Shown: positions 19,047-28,671, counted from the stretch's first letter. The stretch: 64,000 bases of DNA from Betaproteobacteria bacterium (GCA_020621865.1 JAHRYW010000001.1:267577-331576), one strand, 5' to 3'. The notes: generated by a model from the letters alone, not told the origin. Made by a program: numbers and translations.

Positions 19047-20894
19047 TTACAGGCCGAGTCGGGCCAGGGTCTCGGCGGTCGGTACGCCTTCCGGCGTCCA
19101 GCCGCGCACTTCGTAGTACTCCGGCAACATCTTGCCCAGTTCGTTGACCCTGCCCTTGGCCGGACCGGTCTTGGCCGGTTCGGTAGTCAGGCGCGGCGGC
19201 AGGTTGTCGTCCTTGGCGGTGAAACCGGCGGCCAGGTTGAACTGGCGCTCCATGTTCCAGATCCGCTCGCCGACGATGGCCATCTTTTCCATCGACCAGT
19301 CGCCTTCGCAAGCGGCCTGGACTTGCGGCTGCACGTCGGCAACCGACCAGGCGAAGGAGGTGAACAGGCAGACACCGGCCGAGTCGAAAATCGTCGTCGC
19401 GTCCTGGAAGGCCTTGACCAGACCCGGTTTTCCTTCGGTGGCCAGCGGATCGGTCTTGACCGGGATGCCGAGCACTTCGGAAGCGACGGTGTAGCCGCGA
19501 ACGTGGCAAGCGCCACGGTTGGAGGTGGCGTAGTTGAGGCCGATGCCCTGGATGCCGCGACCGTCGTAGGCCGGGAATTCCAGGCCCTTGACGCTCATCG
19601 ACAGGTCCGGACGGCCGTACTTGGCGGTCAGGCGCTTCGAGCCGAGGCCGACTTCCTTGCCGAAACCGATGCCTTGGGCGGTGATTTCAGCCAGGTAGGC
19701 GAGGGCCTTGGCCGAGCCGAACGGGGCTTCGATGCCGATCTGTTCCTTGGTCAGGATGCCCAGTTCGTACAGTTCCATGACGGCGGAAACGGTGGCGCCG
19801 AAGGTGATCGGGTCGAAGCCGTCTTCGTTGCACAGCATGTTGGCGTACTGCAGGGCTTCCAGATCGCCGACGCCGTTCGAGGCGCCGAGCGACCAGGCGC
19901 TTTCGTATTCCAGGCCGCCCGAGGCGCCCCAGTATTCCGGCTTGTTCTGGACCGTGAAGTGGCCCTTGTCGAGCTGGGAGATACGGCCGCAGGCGATGGT
20001 GCAACCGAAGCAGGCGGCGTTGGTGATCAGGTGGGCCTTGCCGTCGGTCGGGCGCTTTTCGTGCATGGCTTCGGCCGAGATCTTGCCGGCTTCCTCGAAC
20101 TGCACGTCGCGGTGGTTACGGGTGGGCAGGGCGCCGACTTCGTTGATCACGTTCATCAGCACCTGGGTGCCGTACTTCGGCAGGCCCTGGCCGGTGACGG
20201 CGTTGTCCTTGAGCACTTGCTTGGCAGCATTGGCGGCCTTGAGGAAGGCCGGGAAGTCCTTGACGCCGGAAACGCCCTGGGTGCCGCGCAGGGCAACCGC
20301 CTTGAGGTTTTTCGAGCCCATCACGGCGCCGACGCCGGAACGGCCAGCGGCACGGTGCAGGTCATTGACGATGCAGGAGAAGAGCACCTGGTTTTCACCC
20401 GAGCGACCGATCGAGGAAACGCGGACTAGCGGGTCCTGCAGTTCGGCCTTGATGGTTTCCTCGGTGTGCCAGCAGGTCGTGCCCCACAGGTGGGCGGCGT
20501 CGCGCAGTTCGGCCTTTTCGTTTTCGACGTAGAGATAGACCGGCTTCGGGGACTTGCCTTCGAAGATGATCATGTCCCAGCCGGCGAACTTCATTTCGGC
20601 GCCGAAGAAGCCGCCGGAGTTCGAGCAGGCGATGGCGCCGGTCAGCGGACCCTTGGTGATCACCGTGTAACGGCCGCCAGTGGAGGCCATGGTGCCGGTC
20701 AGCGGGCCGGTGGCCATGATCATCTTGTTTTCGGGCGACAGCGGGTCGACCTTGGGGTCAATTTCCTCGGTCAGGTACTTGGTGCCGAGGCCGCGCGAGC
20801 CTAGGTAGTCGTTGGCCCACTCCATGTTCAGTGGTTCGGGGGTGCAGGTACCGGCAGTCAGGTTGACCCGCAGAATTTTTCTGTTCCAGCTCAT
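19047..20894 (-). CDS. aorB: Aldehyde oxidoreductase, tungstopterin catalytic subunit
   Basis: A 615-residue member of the aldehyde:ferredoxin oxidoreductase family, oxidising aldehydes to acids at a tungsten bis-pyranopterin. The N-terminal domain shows the family start NRKILRVNLTAGTC and the cofactor segments MATGPLTGTMASTGGRY and HRAAGRSGVGAVMGSKNLKA. The [4Fe-4S] ligands are CFGCTIAC plus the later Cys in DSAGVCLF, the conserved DxxGxC. No signal peptide, so cytoplasmic. It is preceded immediately by the Fe-S subunit. The Fe-S/FAD partners and MoaD-like gene favour the multi-subunit bacterial AOR subfamily over simple archaeal AOR. Confidence 0.93.
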   Translation of the reverse strand: MSWNRKILRVNLTAGTCTPEPLNMEWANDYLGSRGLGTKYLTEEIDPKVDPLSPENKMIMATGPLTGTMASTGGRYTVITKGPLTGAIACSNSGGFFGAEMKFAGWDMIIFEGKSPKPVYLYVENEKAELRDAAHLWGTTCWHTEETIKAELQDPLVRVSSIGRSGENQVLFSCIVNDLHRAAGRSGVGAVMGSKNLKAVALRGTQGVSGVKDFPAFLKAANAAKQVLKDNAVTGQGLPKYGTQVLMNVINEVGALPTRNHRDVQFEEAGKISAEAMHEKRPTDGKAHLITNAACFGCTIACGRISQLDKGHFTVQNKPEYWGASGGLEYESAWSLGASNGVGDLEALQYANMLCNEDGFDPITFGATVSAVMELYELGILTKEQIGIEAPFGSAKALAYLAEITAQGIGFGKEVGLGSKRLTAKYGRPDLSMSVKGLEFPAYDGRGIQGIGLNYATSNRGACHVRGYTVASEVLGIPVKTDPLATEGKPGLVKAFQDATTIFDSAGVCLFTSFAWSVADVQPQVQAACEGDWSMEKMAIVGERIWNMERQFNLAAGFTAKDDNLPPRLTTEPAKTGPAKGRVNELGKMLPEYYEVRGWTPEGVPTAETLARLGL

Positions 20895-20906
20895 GTTTCT
20901 TTCTCC

Positions 20907-21380
20907 TTAGGCTGCGGCGGCAGTGTTGGCCTTGGCGGCCCAGGCGCGCATGCGGTCCAGTCCGGTCCAGCTGGCGTCGATGTAGGTGATGGCGCCGGTC
21001 GGGCAGGCCTTGGCGCATTCGGGGTCGCCGCCGCAGAGGTCGCACTTCTGGACCTTGCCGACGTCGGCCATGTAATTGATCGTGCCGAACGGGCAGGAAA
21101 TGGTGCACACCTTGCAGCCGACGCAGGTTGCTTCCTTGACCACCTTGGCCCCGGTGGCAGGGTCGAGGACGATGGCGTCTACCGGGCAGGATTGCATGCA
21201 CCAGGCTTCGCTGCACTGGGTGCAGGTGTAGGGGACCTTGCGCCCTTCGTGCTCAAAGTCGAAAACCTTGATGCGGGATTTGGACGGGTTGATGACGCCG
21301 GTGTGCTCGTAGGAGCAGGCCATCTCGCACTGCAGGCACCCGGTGCATTTGCCCGGATCGATGTGAAGTGACTTCTGCAC
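20907..21380 (-). CDS. aorA: AOR iron-sulfur electron-transfer subunit
   Basis: A 157-residue polyferredoxin-like protein with four cysteine groups: CTGCLQCEMAC, CTQCSEAWCMQSCP, CVGCKVCTISCP and CDLCGGDPECAKACP, enough for four [4Fe-4S] clusters. It is the first gene of the operon, 12 nt ahead of the catalytic gene, and should carry electrons from AorB to AorC. GGAGG lies upstream of the ATG at 21380. Confidence 0.9.
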   Translation of the reverse strand: MQKSLHIDPGKCTGCLQCEMACSYEHTGVINPSKSRIKVFDFEHEGRKVPYTCTQCSEAWCMQSCPVDAIVLDPATGAKVVKEATCVGCKVCTISCPFGTINYMADVGKVQKCDLCGGDPECAKACPTGAITYIDASWTGLDRMRAWAAKANTAAAA

Positions 21381-21770
21381 GATACTTCCTCCAATGAATG
21401 TTTTTTACTGTTGCAAGGGCTGCGACTCGGGGTCGCTGCTCCTCCTTTGCCAGATACGGGAATAGCGAGAACCGTACCTGCCCCGTTCAATACGCTCAAA
21501 GGCCCGTAATTTCGCAATTGTCTGCAAAAAAATAAGCAATTTTGTGCTGCCCGTGTGTGTTTATAAAACGAACAGATGCTCCATTTTGTGACATGTTCGG
21601 CGTTGAATTTCGTGCCGTCGGCGCTTGTCATGCCCTGAAAACGGCGCGTTTACGTGCAAAAGGCAGCCACACCCATGCCGCAGACAGGCGGCAGTCATCA
21701 AACCGATCTTCGTCAGGATATGACCTGCCGATTCACGGGTGGTTCTGATGATTTTTCGCGGGACTGCGGA
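21381..21770. other. Non-coding region upstream of the AOR operon
   Basis: 390 bp without a convincing gene, AT-richer than its surroundings. It should hold the AOR promoter on the minus strand. A TGGCA-N8-AGC-like match at about 21440-21460 has the GG-N10-GC spacing of sigma54 promoters but a poor -12 half, so I do not assign it. Confidence 0.4.
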
Positions 21771-22265
21771 TCAGCTTCTTTGCTGGATCCGCTTCGAGGT
21801 TTTTTTGACGGCGCCGTGGCTGGTGTCGAAATGCACCATGAAATAGGTCTCGTCGAGCGGCGGTGTGCCTTCGATGCGCCATTCCCAGATTTCCTCGCCC
21901 AAGTTGTCGAAGACGACCCTGGATCCCGGTGCGCCGAGCAGCCGGTGCACCTCGTCCTTGCTCATGCCCTCGCGGACCTTGGCGTAGCTGGCGTCGTTGA
22001 GCACCTGTTCGAGCCTGGTGACGACGTGGTCCTGTCCGAAGCTGATCATGTAGCAGTTGGTGCCGCTGGGTTGACGGGAATATTCCCAGGTCGCGGTGCC
22101 GTCGTCGTTCCAGTGGATGAAACCGGGTTCGCCCATACGGGCCCGGACTTCGGCCTGGGTCGTCAGGCCGGGTTTGATTTCCGGCAGATTGACGGCATCG
22201 CAGGCCGGCAGCGCGGCGGCGATGAGGGCGGTGGCGGCGGTAGTGATCCAGGCGGGCAGCTTCAT
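21771..22265 (-). CDS. SmpA/OmlA (BamE)-like lipoprotein
   Basis: A 164-residue lipoprotein. A signal peptide ends with the lipobox LPAC near residue 22. The mature part has LPEIKPGLTTQAEVRARMGEP and later KVREGMSKDEVHRLLGAPG, two SmpA/OmlA-type repeats, so probably a tandem or divergent BamE-like fold in the outer membrane. It is not bamE itself, which has one domain. The ATG at 22265 is preferred over longer upstream frames because it starts the signal peptide. Confidence 0.75.
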   Translation of the reverse strand: MKLPAWITTAATALIAAALPACDAVNLPEIKPGLTTQAEVRARMGEPGFIHWNDDGTATWEYSRQPSGTNCYMISFGQDHVVTRLEQVLNDASYAKVREGMSKDEVHRLLGAPGSRVVFDNLGEEIWEWRIEGTPPLDETYFMVHFDTSHGAVKKTSKRIQQRS

Positions 22266-22349
22266 CGGGGTTTCCGTGCGGAGAGGACAGCCCAGTTTAC
22301 GCTTTTCGCGCCTTGCTTCCATAATATTGGCCTCTGCTAATTTTCGGAT

Positions 22350-22748
22350 ATGCCGATGGACCACCTCGACCCCGTTGCCGCCTATGCTTTTCTGCAGCGG
22401 GAGCCGCGCGCCCTGCTGGTCGATTGCCGTACCGAGGTCGAGCACATGTACGTCGGCCATCCGGTCGGCGCCGAGCATGTGGCCTGGCAGGAGGCGCCGG
22501 ACTGGGAGATCGATCCGGCCTTTGCCGACAATGTGAAACGGCTGGTCAGCGGCGATCTGGAGCGGCCGGTGCTGCTTATCTGCCGCAGCGGCCATCGGTC
22601 CCTATATGCCGGCGAGGCGCTGGAAGCGGCGGGTTTCTCGCGGGTGATCAATGTTCTCGAAGGATTCGAGGGGCCGCTCGACGACGACTATCATCGCGGC
22701 ACCAAAGGCGGCTGGCGTTTCCGCGGCTTACCGTGGCAGCAGAGCTGA
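22350..22748 (+). CDS. Rhodanese-like sulfurtransferase
   Basis: A 132-residue single rhodanese domain. The active-site loop is CRSGHR following VLLI, with upstream LLVDCRTEVEHMYVGHPVGAEHV and the C-terminal GWRFRGLPW. It would transfer sulfane sulfur to cyanide or a protein acceptor; the physiological partner is unknown. Its 3' end overlaps the convergent MFS gene by 21 bp. Confidence 0.87.
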   Translation: MPMDHLDPVAAYAFLQREPRALLVDCRTEVEHMYVGHPVGAEHVAWQEAPDWEIDPAFADNVKRLVSGDLERPVLLICRSGHRSLYAGEALEAAGFSRVINVLEGFEGPLDDDYHRGTKGGWRFRGLPWQQS

Positions 22749-23930
22749 GCGGCGCTGCAGGAAGCTAGCCAGGGCGCCGAGGCTGACGAAGGTGGTCATC
22801 GCCAGGGCCAGGGTCAGGGTTGAACCCCAGACCAGGGGGGCGACGACAGCAGCGACAAAGCCGTTGAAACCGGCCTGCAGGAAGGTCTGGCAGGAGGCAG
22901 CAAGGCCGCGCTGGGCGGGGAAGTTGTCGAGGGCGAACAGGGTCAGGCTGGGCGTCGTCAGCGCCATGCCGAAGTTGTAGATGAAAATCGGGATGACGTT
23001 CCACGGCACGCCCGGCGGCAGGGTCAGGTTGATCAGCACATTGAGCAGGGCGGCACTGCCCATGACGATATAGCCGTAGGTGACGGCGGCTTCTGGCGTG
23101 CGCTTGCCGGCGATCCGGCTGGTTACCCACGAGCCGCTCATCAGGCCGCACATCGAGGGGCCGAACAGCCACAGAAAGGCGGTTTCCGGCAGGCCGAGGT
23201 GGTTCATCAGGAAGACCGGCGCCGACAGTACGTAGACGAAGAAGCCGCAGAAATTGGTGGCCAGTCCGCCGCAGGCGTAGAGAAACGAGGGCGTGGTCAG
23301 CACCTTGCGGTAGGTGTCGATCAGGTAGCGCGGCTTGAACGGCTGGCGTTTTTCCGGCGGCAGGGTTTCCGGCAGCAGTTTCCAGCAGGCCAGCCACAAT
23401 GCCAGGGTGGCCACGACCAGGAAGGCAAAAACGGCGCGCCAGCCCAGCCAGTCCTGCAATTGTCCGCCGACCAGCGGGGCGATGGCCGGAGCCAGCGCGA
23501 ACATCATGGTGATCTGGGCCATCAGGCGCTGGGCTGCGGCGCCGTCGAACAGGTCGCGGACGATGGCCCGGCTGACGACGATGCCGGCGCCGGCGGTGAC
23601 GCCCTGCATGGCCCGCCAGAACCATAGCTGGCCGATGCTGGCCGATAGCGCGCAGCCGGCCGAGGCGGCGGCGAACAGGGACAAGGCGACGAGGATCACG
23701 CGACGCCGGCCGAAACGGTCGGAAATCGCGCCGTGCCACAGGGTCATCGCGGCAAATGCCAGCAGGTAGGCGGACAGGGTTTGCTGAACCTCGACCGGCG
23801 TGGCGTTCAACTGCCTGCCGATTTCGTGGAAGGAAGGCAGGTAGGTGTCGATGGCAAACGGGCCGAGCGACGACAGCGCTGCCAGTAGCAGCGCAATGCC
23901 CCGGGTGCTGCGCGGGCTTTCTTCAGCCAC
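22728..23930 (-). CDS. Bcr/CflA-family MFS drug exporter
   Basis: An inner-membrane major facilitator of about 400 residues with 12 hydrophobic segments. The Bcr/CflA N-terminal motif ALSSLGPFAIDTYLPSFHEI and motif A SDRFGRRRV are clear, with RAMQGVTAGAGIVVSRAIVRDLF as motif C-like. The GTG at 23930 overlaps the comM stop; a GTG at 23975 would add 15 residues. It probably exports drugs or small molecules; substrate unknown. Confidence 0.85.
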   Translation of the reverse strand: MAEESPRSTRGIALLLAALSSLGPFAIDTYLPSFHEIGRQLNATPVEVQQTLSAYLLAFAAMTLWHGAISDRFGRRRVILVALSLFAAASAGCALSASIGQLWFWRAMQGVTAGAGIVVSRAIVRDLFDGAAAQRLMAQITMMFALAPAIAPLVGGQLQDWLGWRAVFAFLVVATLALWLACWKLLPETLPPEKRQPFKPRYLIDTYRKVLTTPSFLYACGGLATNFCGFFVYVLSAPVFLMNHLGLPETAFLWLFGPSMCGLMSGSWVTSRIAGKRTPEAAVTYGYIVMGSAALLNVLINLTLPPGVPWNVIPIFIYNFGMALTTPSLTLFALDNFPAQRGLAASCQTFLQAGFNGFVAAVVAPLVWGSTLTLALAMTTFVSLGALASFLQRRSALLPR

Positions 23931-25419
23931 GGGCGAAGCGCCGGTACTGGATGGCTTCGGCAACGTGAGCGGCACCGATGCGTTCGCTGCCGGCTAGGTC
24001 GGCGATGGTCCGGGCGACTTTCAGGATGCGGTGCCAGGCGCGGGCCGAGAGGTCGAGCTGCGCGGTGGCCTGGTGCAGCAATTTGCCACCGGCTTCGTCC
24101 GGCTGGCAGCTGGCGTCGACTTCCTTGGTGTTCAGGCGGGCGTTTGGTTTTTGCTGGCGGGTTTGTTGCAGGGCCTGGGCGGCCTCGACCCGGGTACGGA
24201 CGGCGGCCGAGGTTTCGCCGTCGGCCTGGCCGGCCAGCGCCTCGGATGGCAGCGCGGGGACTTCGATGATCAGGTCGATGCGGTCGAGGAAGGGGCCGGA
24301 CAGCTTGCTGCGGTAGCGGGCAATCTGGTCGGGCGTGCAGCGGCATTTGTGGTTGCCGTGGCCGTGAAAACCGCAAGGGCAGGGATTCATTGCGGCGATT
24401 AATTGAAATTCCGCCGGGAATTCCGCGTGACGGGCGGCGCGGGCGATGTGGATGCGCCCGCTCTCGAGCGGCTCGCGCAGGGTTTCCAGTACGTTGCGGT
24501 CGAATTCGGGCAGTTCGTCGAGGAACAATATTCCCTGATGGGCCAAGCTGATTTCGCCGGGGCGCGGCGGATTGCCGCCGCCGACCAAGGCGACTGCCGA
24601 GGCAGTGTGGTGGGGTTGGCGGTAGGGGCGGACGCCGAAGGCTTCCGGGACGAATTGGCCGACCAGCGACAGTACGGCGGCCGAGGCCTTGGCCGCCTCG
24701 CCGAGCAGGGCCGGCATGATGCCCGGCAGGCGGGCGGCAAGCATTGATTTGCCCGAGCCGGGCGGGCCGACCATCAGCAGCGAGTGTTGACCGGCTGCGG
24801 CGATTTCCAGCGCCCGTTTGGCCTGGCTCTGGCCGCGAACCTCGGCGAAATCTGCGGAATTTGGCCAATTTTTCCGGCTGACCGTAGCATTTGCCGTCGG
24901 TAGCGCCTGGCGATCAGCCAGGTGGGCGCAGACGTCGAGCAACGAGCGGGCGGCCAGGATGTGCGTCGAACCGGTCAGCGCCGCTTCCGTCGCGCTTTCC
25001 TCGGGCAGGATGAAGGCCTTGCCGGTGTCGCCGGTTTGCAGCGCCATGGCCAGCGCGCCGCGGATCGGGCGGAGCTCTCCGGACAGCGAAAGCTCGCCGG
25101 CGAATTCGTAATCGGCCAGCGGCGGTGTCGGAATCTGGCCGCTGGCAGCGAGGATGCCGAGCGCGATCGGCAGGTCGAAGCGACCGGATTCCTTGGGTAG
25201 GTCGGCCGGCGCCAGGTTGACGGTGATTCGCTTGCTGGGGAAGTCAAAGCCGGAATTGACGATGGCGGCGCGGACGCGGTCGCGCGCTTCCTTGACTTCG
25301 GTATCCGGCAGGCCGACCAGCGTGAAGCTGGGCAGGCCACTGGCGAGATGAGCCTCGACGATGACCGGCGGCGCGTTGAGGCCATCCAGCCCGCGGCTGT
25401 GTGCGATGGCCAGCGCCAT
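23923..25419 (-). CDS. comM: ComM/YifB AAA+ branch-migration helicase
   Basis: A 498-residue Mg-chelatase-like AAA+ protein that promotes branch migration during natural transformation. The N-terminal S16-like domain is IVEAHLASGLPSFTLVGLPD. Walker A is MVGPPGSGKSMLAARL and Walker B FLDELPEF, followed by NPCPCGFHGH with zinc-like cysteines and a C-terminal YifB domain. The linker between domains, about residues 171-184, holds [11 protein letters not shown], encoded by a copy of the dispersed repeat. The gene is intact. Confidence 0.93.
   Translation of the reverse strand: MALAIAHSRGLDGLNAPPVIVEAHLASGLPSFTLVGLPDTEVKEARDRVRAAIVNSGFDFPSKRITVNLAPADLPKESGRFDLPIALGILAASGQIPTPPLADYEFAGELSLSGELRPIRGALAMALQTGDTGKAFILPEESATEAALTGSTHILAARSLLDVCAHLADRQALPTANATVSRKNWPNSADFAEVRGQSQAKRALEIAAAGQHSLLMVGPPGSGKSMLAARLPGIMPALLGEAAKASAAVLSLVGQFVPEAFGVRPYRQPHHTASAVALVGGGNPPRPGEISLAHQGILFLDELPEFDRNVLETLREPLESGRIHIARAARHAEFPAEFQLIAAMNPCPCGFHGHGNHKCRCTPDQIARYRSKLSGPFLDRIDLIIEVPALPSEALAGQADGETSAAVRTRVEAAQALQQTRQQKPNARLNTKEVDASCQPDEAGGKLLHQATAQLDLSARAWHRILKVARTIADLAGSERIGAAHVAEAIQYRRFARG
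24858..24891 (-). repeat. Dispersed 35-bp repeat, copy 2 (inside comM)
   Basis: On the minus strand it reads CTACGGTCAGCCGG, AAAAA, then TTGGCCAAATT. It encodes the same peptide NATVSRKN in the same frame as the selB copy, though the proteins are unrelated. Confidence 0.75.
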
Positions 25420-25431
25420 GATTGCCGGCGC

Positions 25432-25674
25432 TTATTGGCCCGCGCGGGCCTTTTCCCGCGCGTCGCCGCGCGCTTCGAGCGCTTGCAGTTTCTCGCGGGT
25501 CCGGGCCAGGACCTGGGCCTGGATGTCGAACTCCTCGCGGGTGACCAGATCGAATTTGGCGAACACACCGCTCATCATGGCCTTGGCATTTTTTTCGATG
25601 TCCTTGGCTGGCGAGTTGGCAAGCAGGACGCTCATCTTGGCGCCGAATTCTTCAAGAATCTTGGGATCGAGCAT
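25432..25674 (-). CDS. ubiK: UbiK-type ubiquinone biosynthesis accessory factor
   Basis: An 80-residue helical, charged protein of the BMFP/YqiC family. The C-terminal coiled coil contains KFDLVTREEFDIQAQVLART, the conserved family segment. UbiK helps assemble the soluble ubiquinone biosynthesis complex. The ATG at 25674 gives the expected length. Confidence 0.85.
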   Translation of the reverse strand: MLDPKILEEFGAKMSVLLANSPAKDIEKNAKAMMSGVFAKFDLVTREEFDIQAQVLARTREKLQALEARGDAREKARAGQ

Positions 25675-25767
25675 GGGGGTTTCCTCCGTGGCCGGGCAGT
25701 TTAGCACAGCACTATTTCAATGCTTTTTCGGGCCTTGCCCGTCTATGGTGCGTGACGATCTGTAACG

Positions 25768-25782
25768 GCACCATGGTGGTGC
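25768..25782. promoter_or_regulatory. NtrC-binding site upstream of torF-glnK-amtB
   Basis: A perfect GCACC-N5-GGTGC dyad, the core of the NtrC consensus (TGCACC-N5-GGTGCA), 65 nt upstream of the sigma54 promoter. A half-site TGGTGC lies at 25746-25751. Confidence 0.75.
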
Positions 25783-25846
25783 GCAAAATTGCGGGATTAC
25801 CTTTGGCGTAGCTCGTAAATCTTTGATTGGTATCAATAAAATCGAC

Positions 25847-25861
25847 TGGCACGGGTTCTGC
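25847..25861 (+). promoter_or_regulatory. Sigma54 promoter of torF-glnK-amtB
   Basis: TGGCACGGGTTCTGC has the invariant GG-N10-GC spacing and a perfect -24 TGGCAC. It lies 59 nt before the torF ATG and downstream of an NtrC dyad, so nitrogen-limitation control is predicted. Confidence 0.8.
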
Positions 25862-25919
25862 TATTGCTGTGCTGCACAAATTTCTTTTTTTATTCGAAAC
25901 CATCGTAGGAGAGAAAACC

Positions 25920-26741
25920 ATGAAGAAGTCCTTGATCGCCCTGGCCCTCGTCGGTGCCTTTGCCGCCCCGGCATTCGCTGAAGAAGCCGCTGCCCCGGCC
26001 AGCGAACACACCATCACCGGCAACCTCGGCCTGTTCTCCAGCTACCGTTTCCGCGGTATCGACCAGACCTTCGGCAAGCCGGCCCTGCAGGGTGGCTTTG
26101 ATTACTCGCACGCCAGCGGCTTCTATGTCGGCAACTGGAACTCCAATGTGAATGGCGATAGCGCCGGTATGCCGCAAGCCAATCTCGAGATGGACTTCTA
26201 TGGTGGCTACAAGACGACCTTTGGCGATGTCGGCATCGACGTCGGGGCAATCTATTACTACTACCCGGGTAGCCAGAAGGCGCTGATCGCTGCGAATCCG
26301 AGGACTGGCGAAACCAATGGTGTTGGCCACGTCCGCAACGGTGAAGTGTACATCGGTGCTTCCTGGAAATTCCTCTCGGCGAAGTACTTCCATGCTGTGA
26401 CGGATTACTTCTCGCAGCCTGGCACTAATGGGTCCGGCTATCTCGACATCGCCGCTAACTACGATCTCGGCGATGGCTGGGGTGTCAATGGCCACGTCGG
26501 TCACCTGTGGCTCAAGGACTATCACACCGGTTCCGATGCTTCCCAAGGTAACTACACCGACTGGAAGCTGGGCGTGACGAAGGACATCAACGGCTTCGTC
26601 TTCGGTCTTGCCTACGTCGACACCAATGCCAAGGGTAGCTGCAGCGCCGGCAATCCTGGTTGGTATGGCATTTCCTACGGTGGCAAGTGCAAGGACCTGG
26701 GCCGCGCCACCGCCGTGCTGTCCGTTTCCAAGACCTTCTAA
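25920..26741 (+). CDS. TorF-family outer membrane protein
   Basis: A 273-residue secreted beta-barrel candidate. A signal peptide ends AFA. The mature N-terminus TITGNLGLFSSYRFRGIDQTFGKPALQGGFDYSH matches the TorF/gcw_chp family, with alternating strand pattern and a terminal aromatic (SKTF). It is the first gene of the nitrogen-regulated operon with glnK and amtB, so a role in uptake of a nitrogen compound across the outer membrane is likely. The ATG at 25920 has AGGAGAG upstream. Confidence 0.85.
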   Translation: MKKSLIALALVGAFAAPAFAEEAAAPASEHTITGNLGLFSSYRFRGIDQTFGKPALQGGFDYSHASGFYVGNWNSNVNGDSAGMPQANLEMDFYGGYKTTFGDVGIDVGAIYYYYPGSQKALIAANPRTGETNGVGHVRNGEVYIGASWKFLSAKYFHAVTDYFSQPGTNGSGYLDIAANYDLGDGWGVNGHVGHLWLKDYHTGSDASQGNYTDWKLGVTKDINGFVFGLAYVDTNAKGSCSAGNPGWYGISYGGKCKDLGRATAVLSVSKTF

Positions 26742-26744
26742 TAA

Positions 26745-27164
<420 letters not shown>

Positions 27165-27174
27165 GGAGCGACTC

Positions 27175-28671
27175 ATGAAACGCTTATTCGCATTGCTAGC
27201 CCTGGTGGGTGCCGTCGCTTTCGGCGCCCCGGCCTGGGCTGAGGAAAAGGCTGCGGCGCCTGAAGCCGTCACCGCGCCGGCCGCTGCGCCGGCGGCGGCT
27301 GCCGCTCCCGCCGCCGCGCCGGCCGCGACCGAGGCTGCCCCGGCTGCTGCCGCACCGGCACCCGTCGTCAACAAGGGCGACAACGCCTGGGTGATGGTCT
27401 GTGCCGCCCTGGTCATCCTGATGTCTATCCCCGGTCTGGCCCTGTTCTACGGCGGCCTGGTCCGCACCAAGAACATGCTGTCGGTGCTGATGCAGGTCTT
27501 CGTGACCTTCTCGCTGATCACCGTGCTCTGGGTAATCTACGGCTACTCCGCCGCTTTCACCGAAGGCAACGAGTTCTTCGGTGTGCTCGACAAGCTCTTC
27601 CTGAAGGGCGTCACCGTCGAATCCGTCGGTGCCACTTTCTCCAAGGGCGTGGTCATCTCCGAACTGGCCTTCGTGGTCTTCCAGGGCGCCTTCGCGGCGA
27701 TTACCTGCGGCCTGATCGTCGGCGCCTTCGCCGAGCGTGCCAAGTTCGCCGCCATCCTGGTCTTCATGGTCATCTGGTTCACGCTGTCCTACATCCCGAT
27801 GGCGCACATGGTCTGGTACTGGGCGGGTCCGGATGCCTACATCGACGCTGCTGCCGCTGAGGCTGCTGGCAAGACTGCCGGCTTCCTGTTCCAGAAGGGT
27901 GCGCTCGATTTCGCCGGCGGTACCGTCGTGCATATCAATGCCGCGATCGCTGGTCTGGTCGGTGCCTACATGGTTGGCAAGCGTACTGGCCTGGGCAATG
28001 TCTCGATGGCTCCGCACTCCCTGACCTTCACGATGATCGGTGCTTCCCTGCTGTGGTTCGGCTGGTTCGGCTTCAACGCCGGCTCCGCCCTCGAAGCCTC
28101 CGGCGGTGCCGCCCTGGCCATGCTCAACACCTGGGTTGCCACGGCTTGCGCAGCGCTGTCCTGGATGTTCGCCGAATGGATCCTGAAGGGTAAGCCTTCC
28201 ATGCTGGGTGCTGCTTCCGGTGCTGTTGCCGGCCTGGTGGCGATCACCCCGGCCGCTGGCTTCGTCGGTGTCATGGGCGCCATCGTCATCGGCCTGCTGG
28301 CTGGCGTCGTCTGCCTGTGGGGCGTCAATGGTCTGAAGAAGATGCTCGGTGCTGATGACTCCCTCGACGTCTTCGGCGTCCATGGCGTCGGCGGCATCCT
28401 TGGCGCCATCCTGACTGGCGTCTTCGTCGATCCGGCCCTTGGCGGCACGGGTGTCTACGACTACGTCGCCAACGCCGTCGCCCCGTTCGATATGACCACC
28501 CAGGTCATCGCCCAACTGTGGGGTGTCGGCACTGTGGTCGTCTGGTCCGGCGTCGTCTCCCTGGTGGCCTACAAGCTGGTCGATATCGTCATCGGTCTGC
28601 GGGTGCCGGAAGAAGAAGAGCGTGAAGGCCTGGACCTCACCTCGCACGGCGAAACCGCCTACCACCACTAA
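27175..28671 (+). CDS. amtB: Ammonium transporter AmtB
   Basis: A 498-residue ammonium channel. A signal peptide (MKRLFALLALVGAVAFGAPAWA) is followed by an unusual Ala/Pro-rich low-complexity linker (about residues 22-60), then 11 transmembrane segments. Family motifs include FYGGLVRTKNML, DFAGGTVVHINAAIAGLVGA and DDSLDVFGVHGVGGILGAI with the pore histidine pair. The start is 10 nt after the glnK stop. A terminator follows. Confidence 0.95.
   Translation: MKRLFALLALVGAVAFGAPAWAEEKAAAPEAVTAPAAAPAAAAAPAAAPAATEAAPAAAAPAPVVNKGDNAWVMVCAALVILMSIPGLALFYGGLVRTKNMLSVLMQVFVTFSLITVLWVIYGYSAAFTEGNEFFGVLDKLFLKGVTVESVGATFSKGVVISELAFVVFQGAFAAITCGLIVGAFAERAKFAAILVFMVIWFTLSYIPMAHMVWYWAGPDAYIDAAAAEAAGKTAGFLFQKGALDFAGGTVVHINAAIAGLVGAYMVGKRTGLGNVSMAPHSLTFTMIGASLLWFGWFGFNAGSALEASGGAALAMLNTWVATACAALSWMFAEWILKGKPSMLGAASGAVAGLVAITPAAGFVGVMGAIVIGLLAGVVCLWGVNGLKKMLGADDSLDVFGVHGVGGILGAILTGVFVDPALGGTGVYDYVANAVAPFDMTTQVIAQLWGVGTVVVWSGVVSLVAYKLVDIVIGLRVPEEEEREGLDLTSHGETAYHH

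Noticed and set aside
21440-21460. Sigma54 promoter for the AOR operon on the minus strand
   Set aside because: GG-N10-GC spacing is present but the -12 TTGC part is not, and the segment is purine-rich, so the match may be chance.
27196-28668. Long minus-strand frame opposite amtB
   Set aside because: Antisense shadow of AmtB; composition is rich in D, G and H with no motif.
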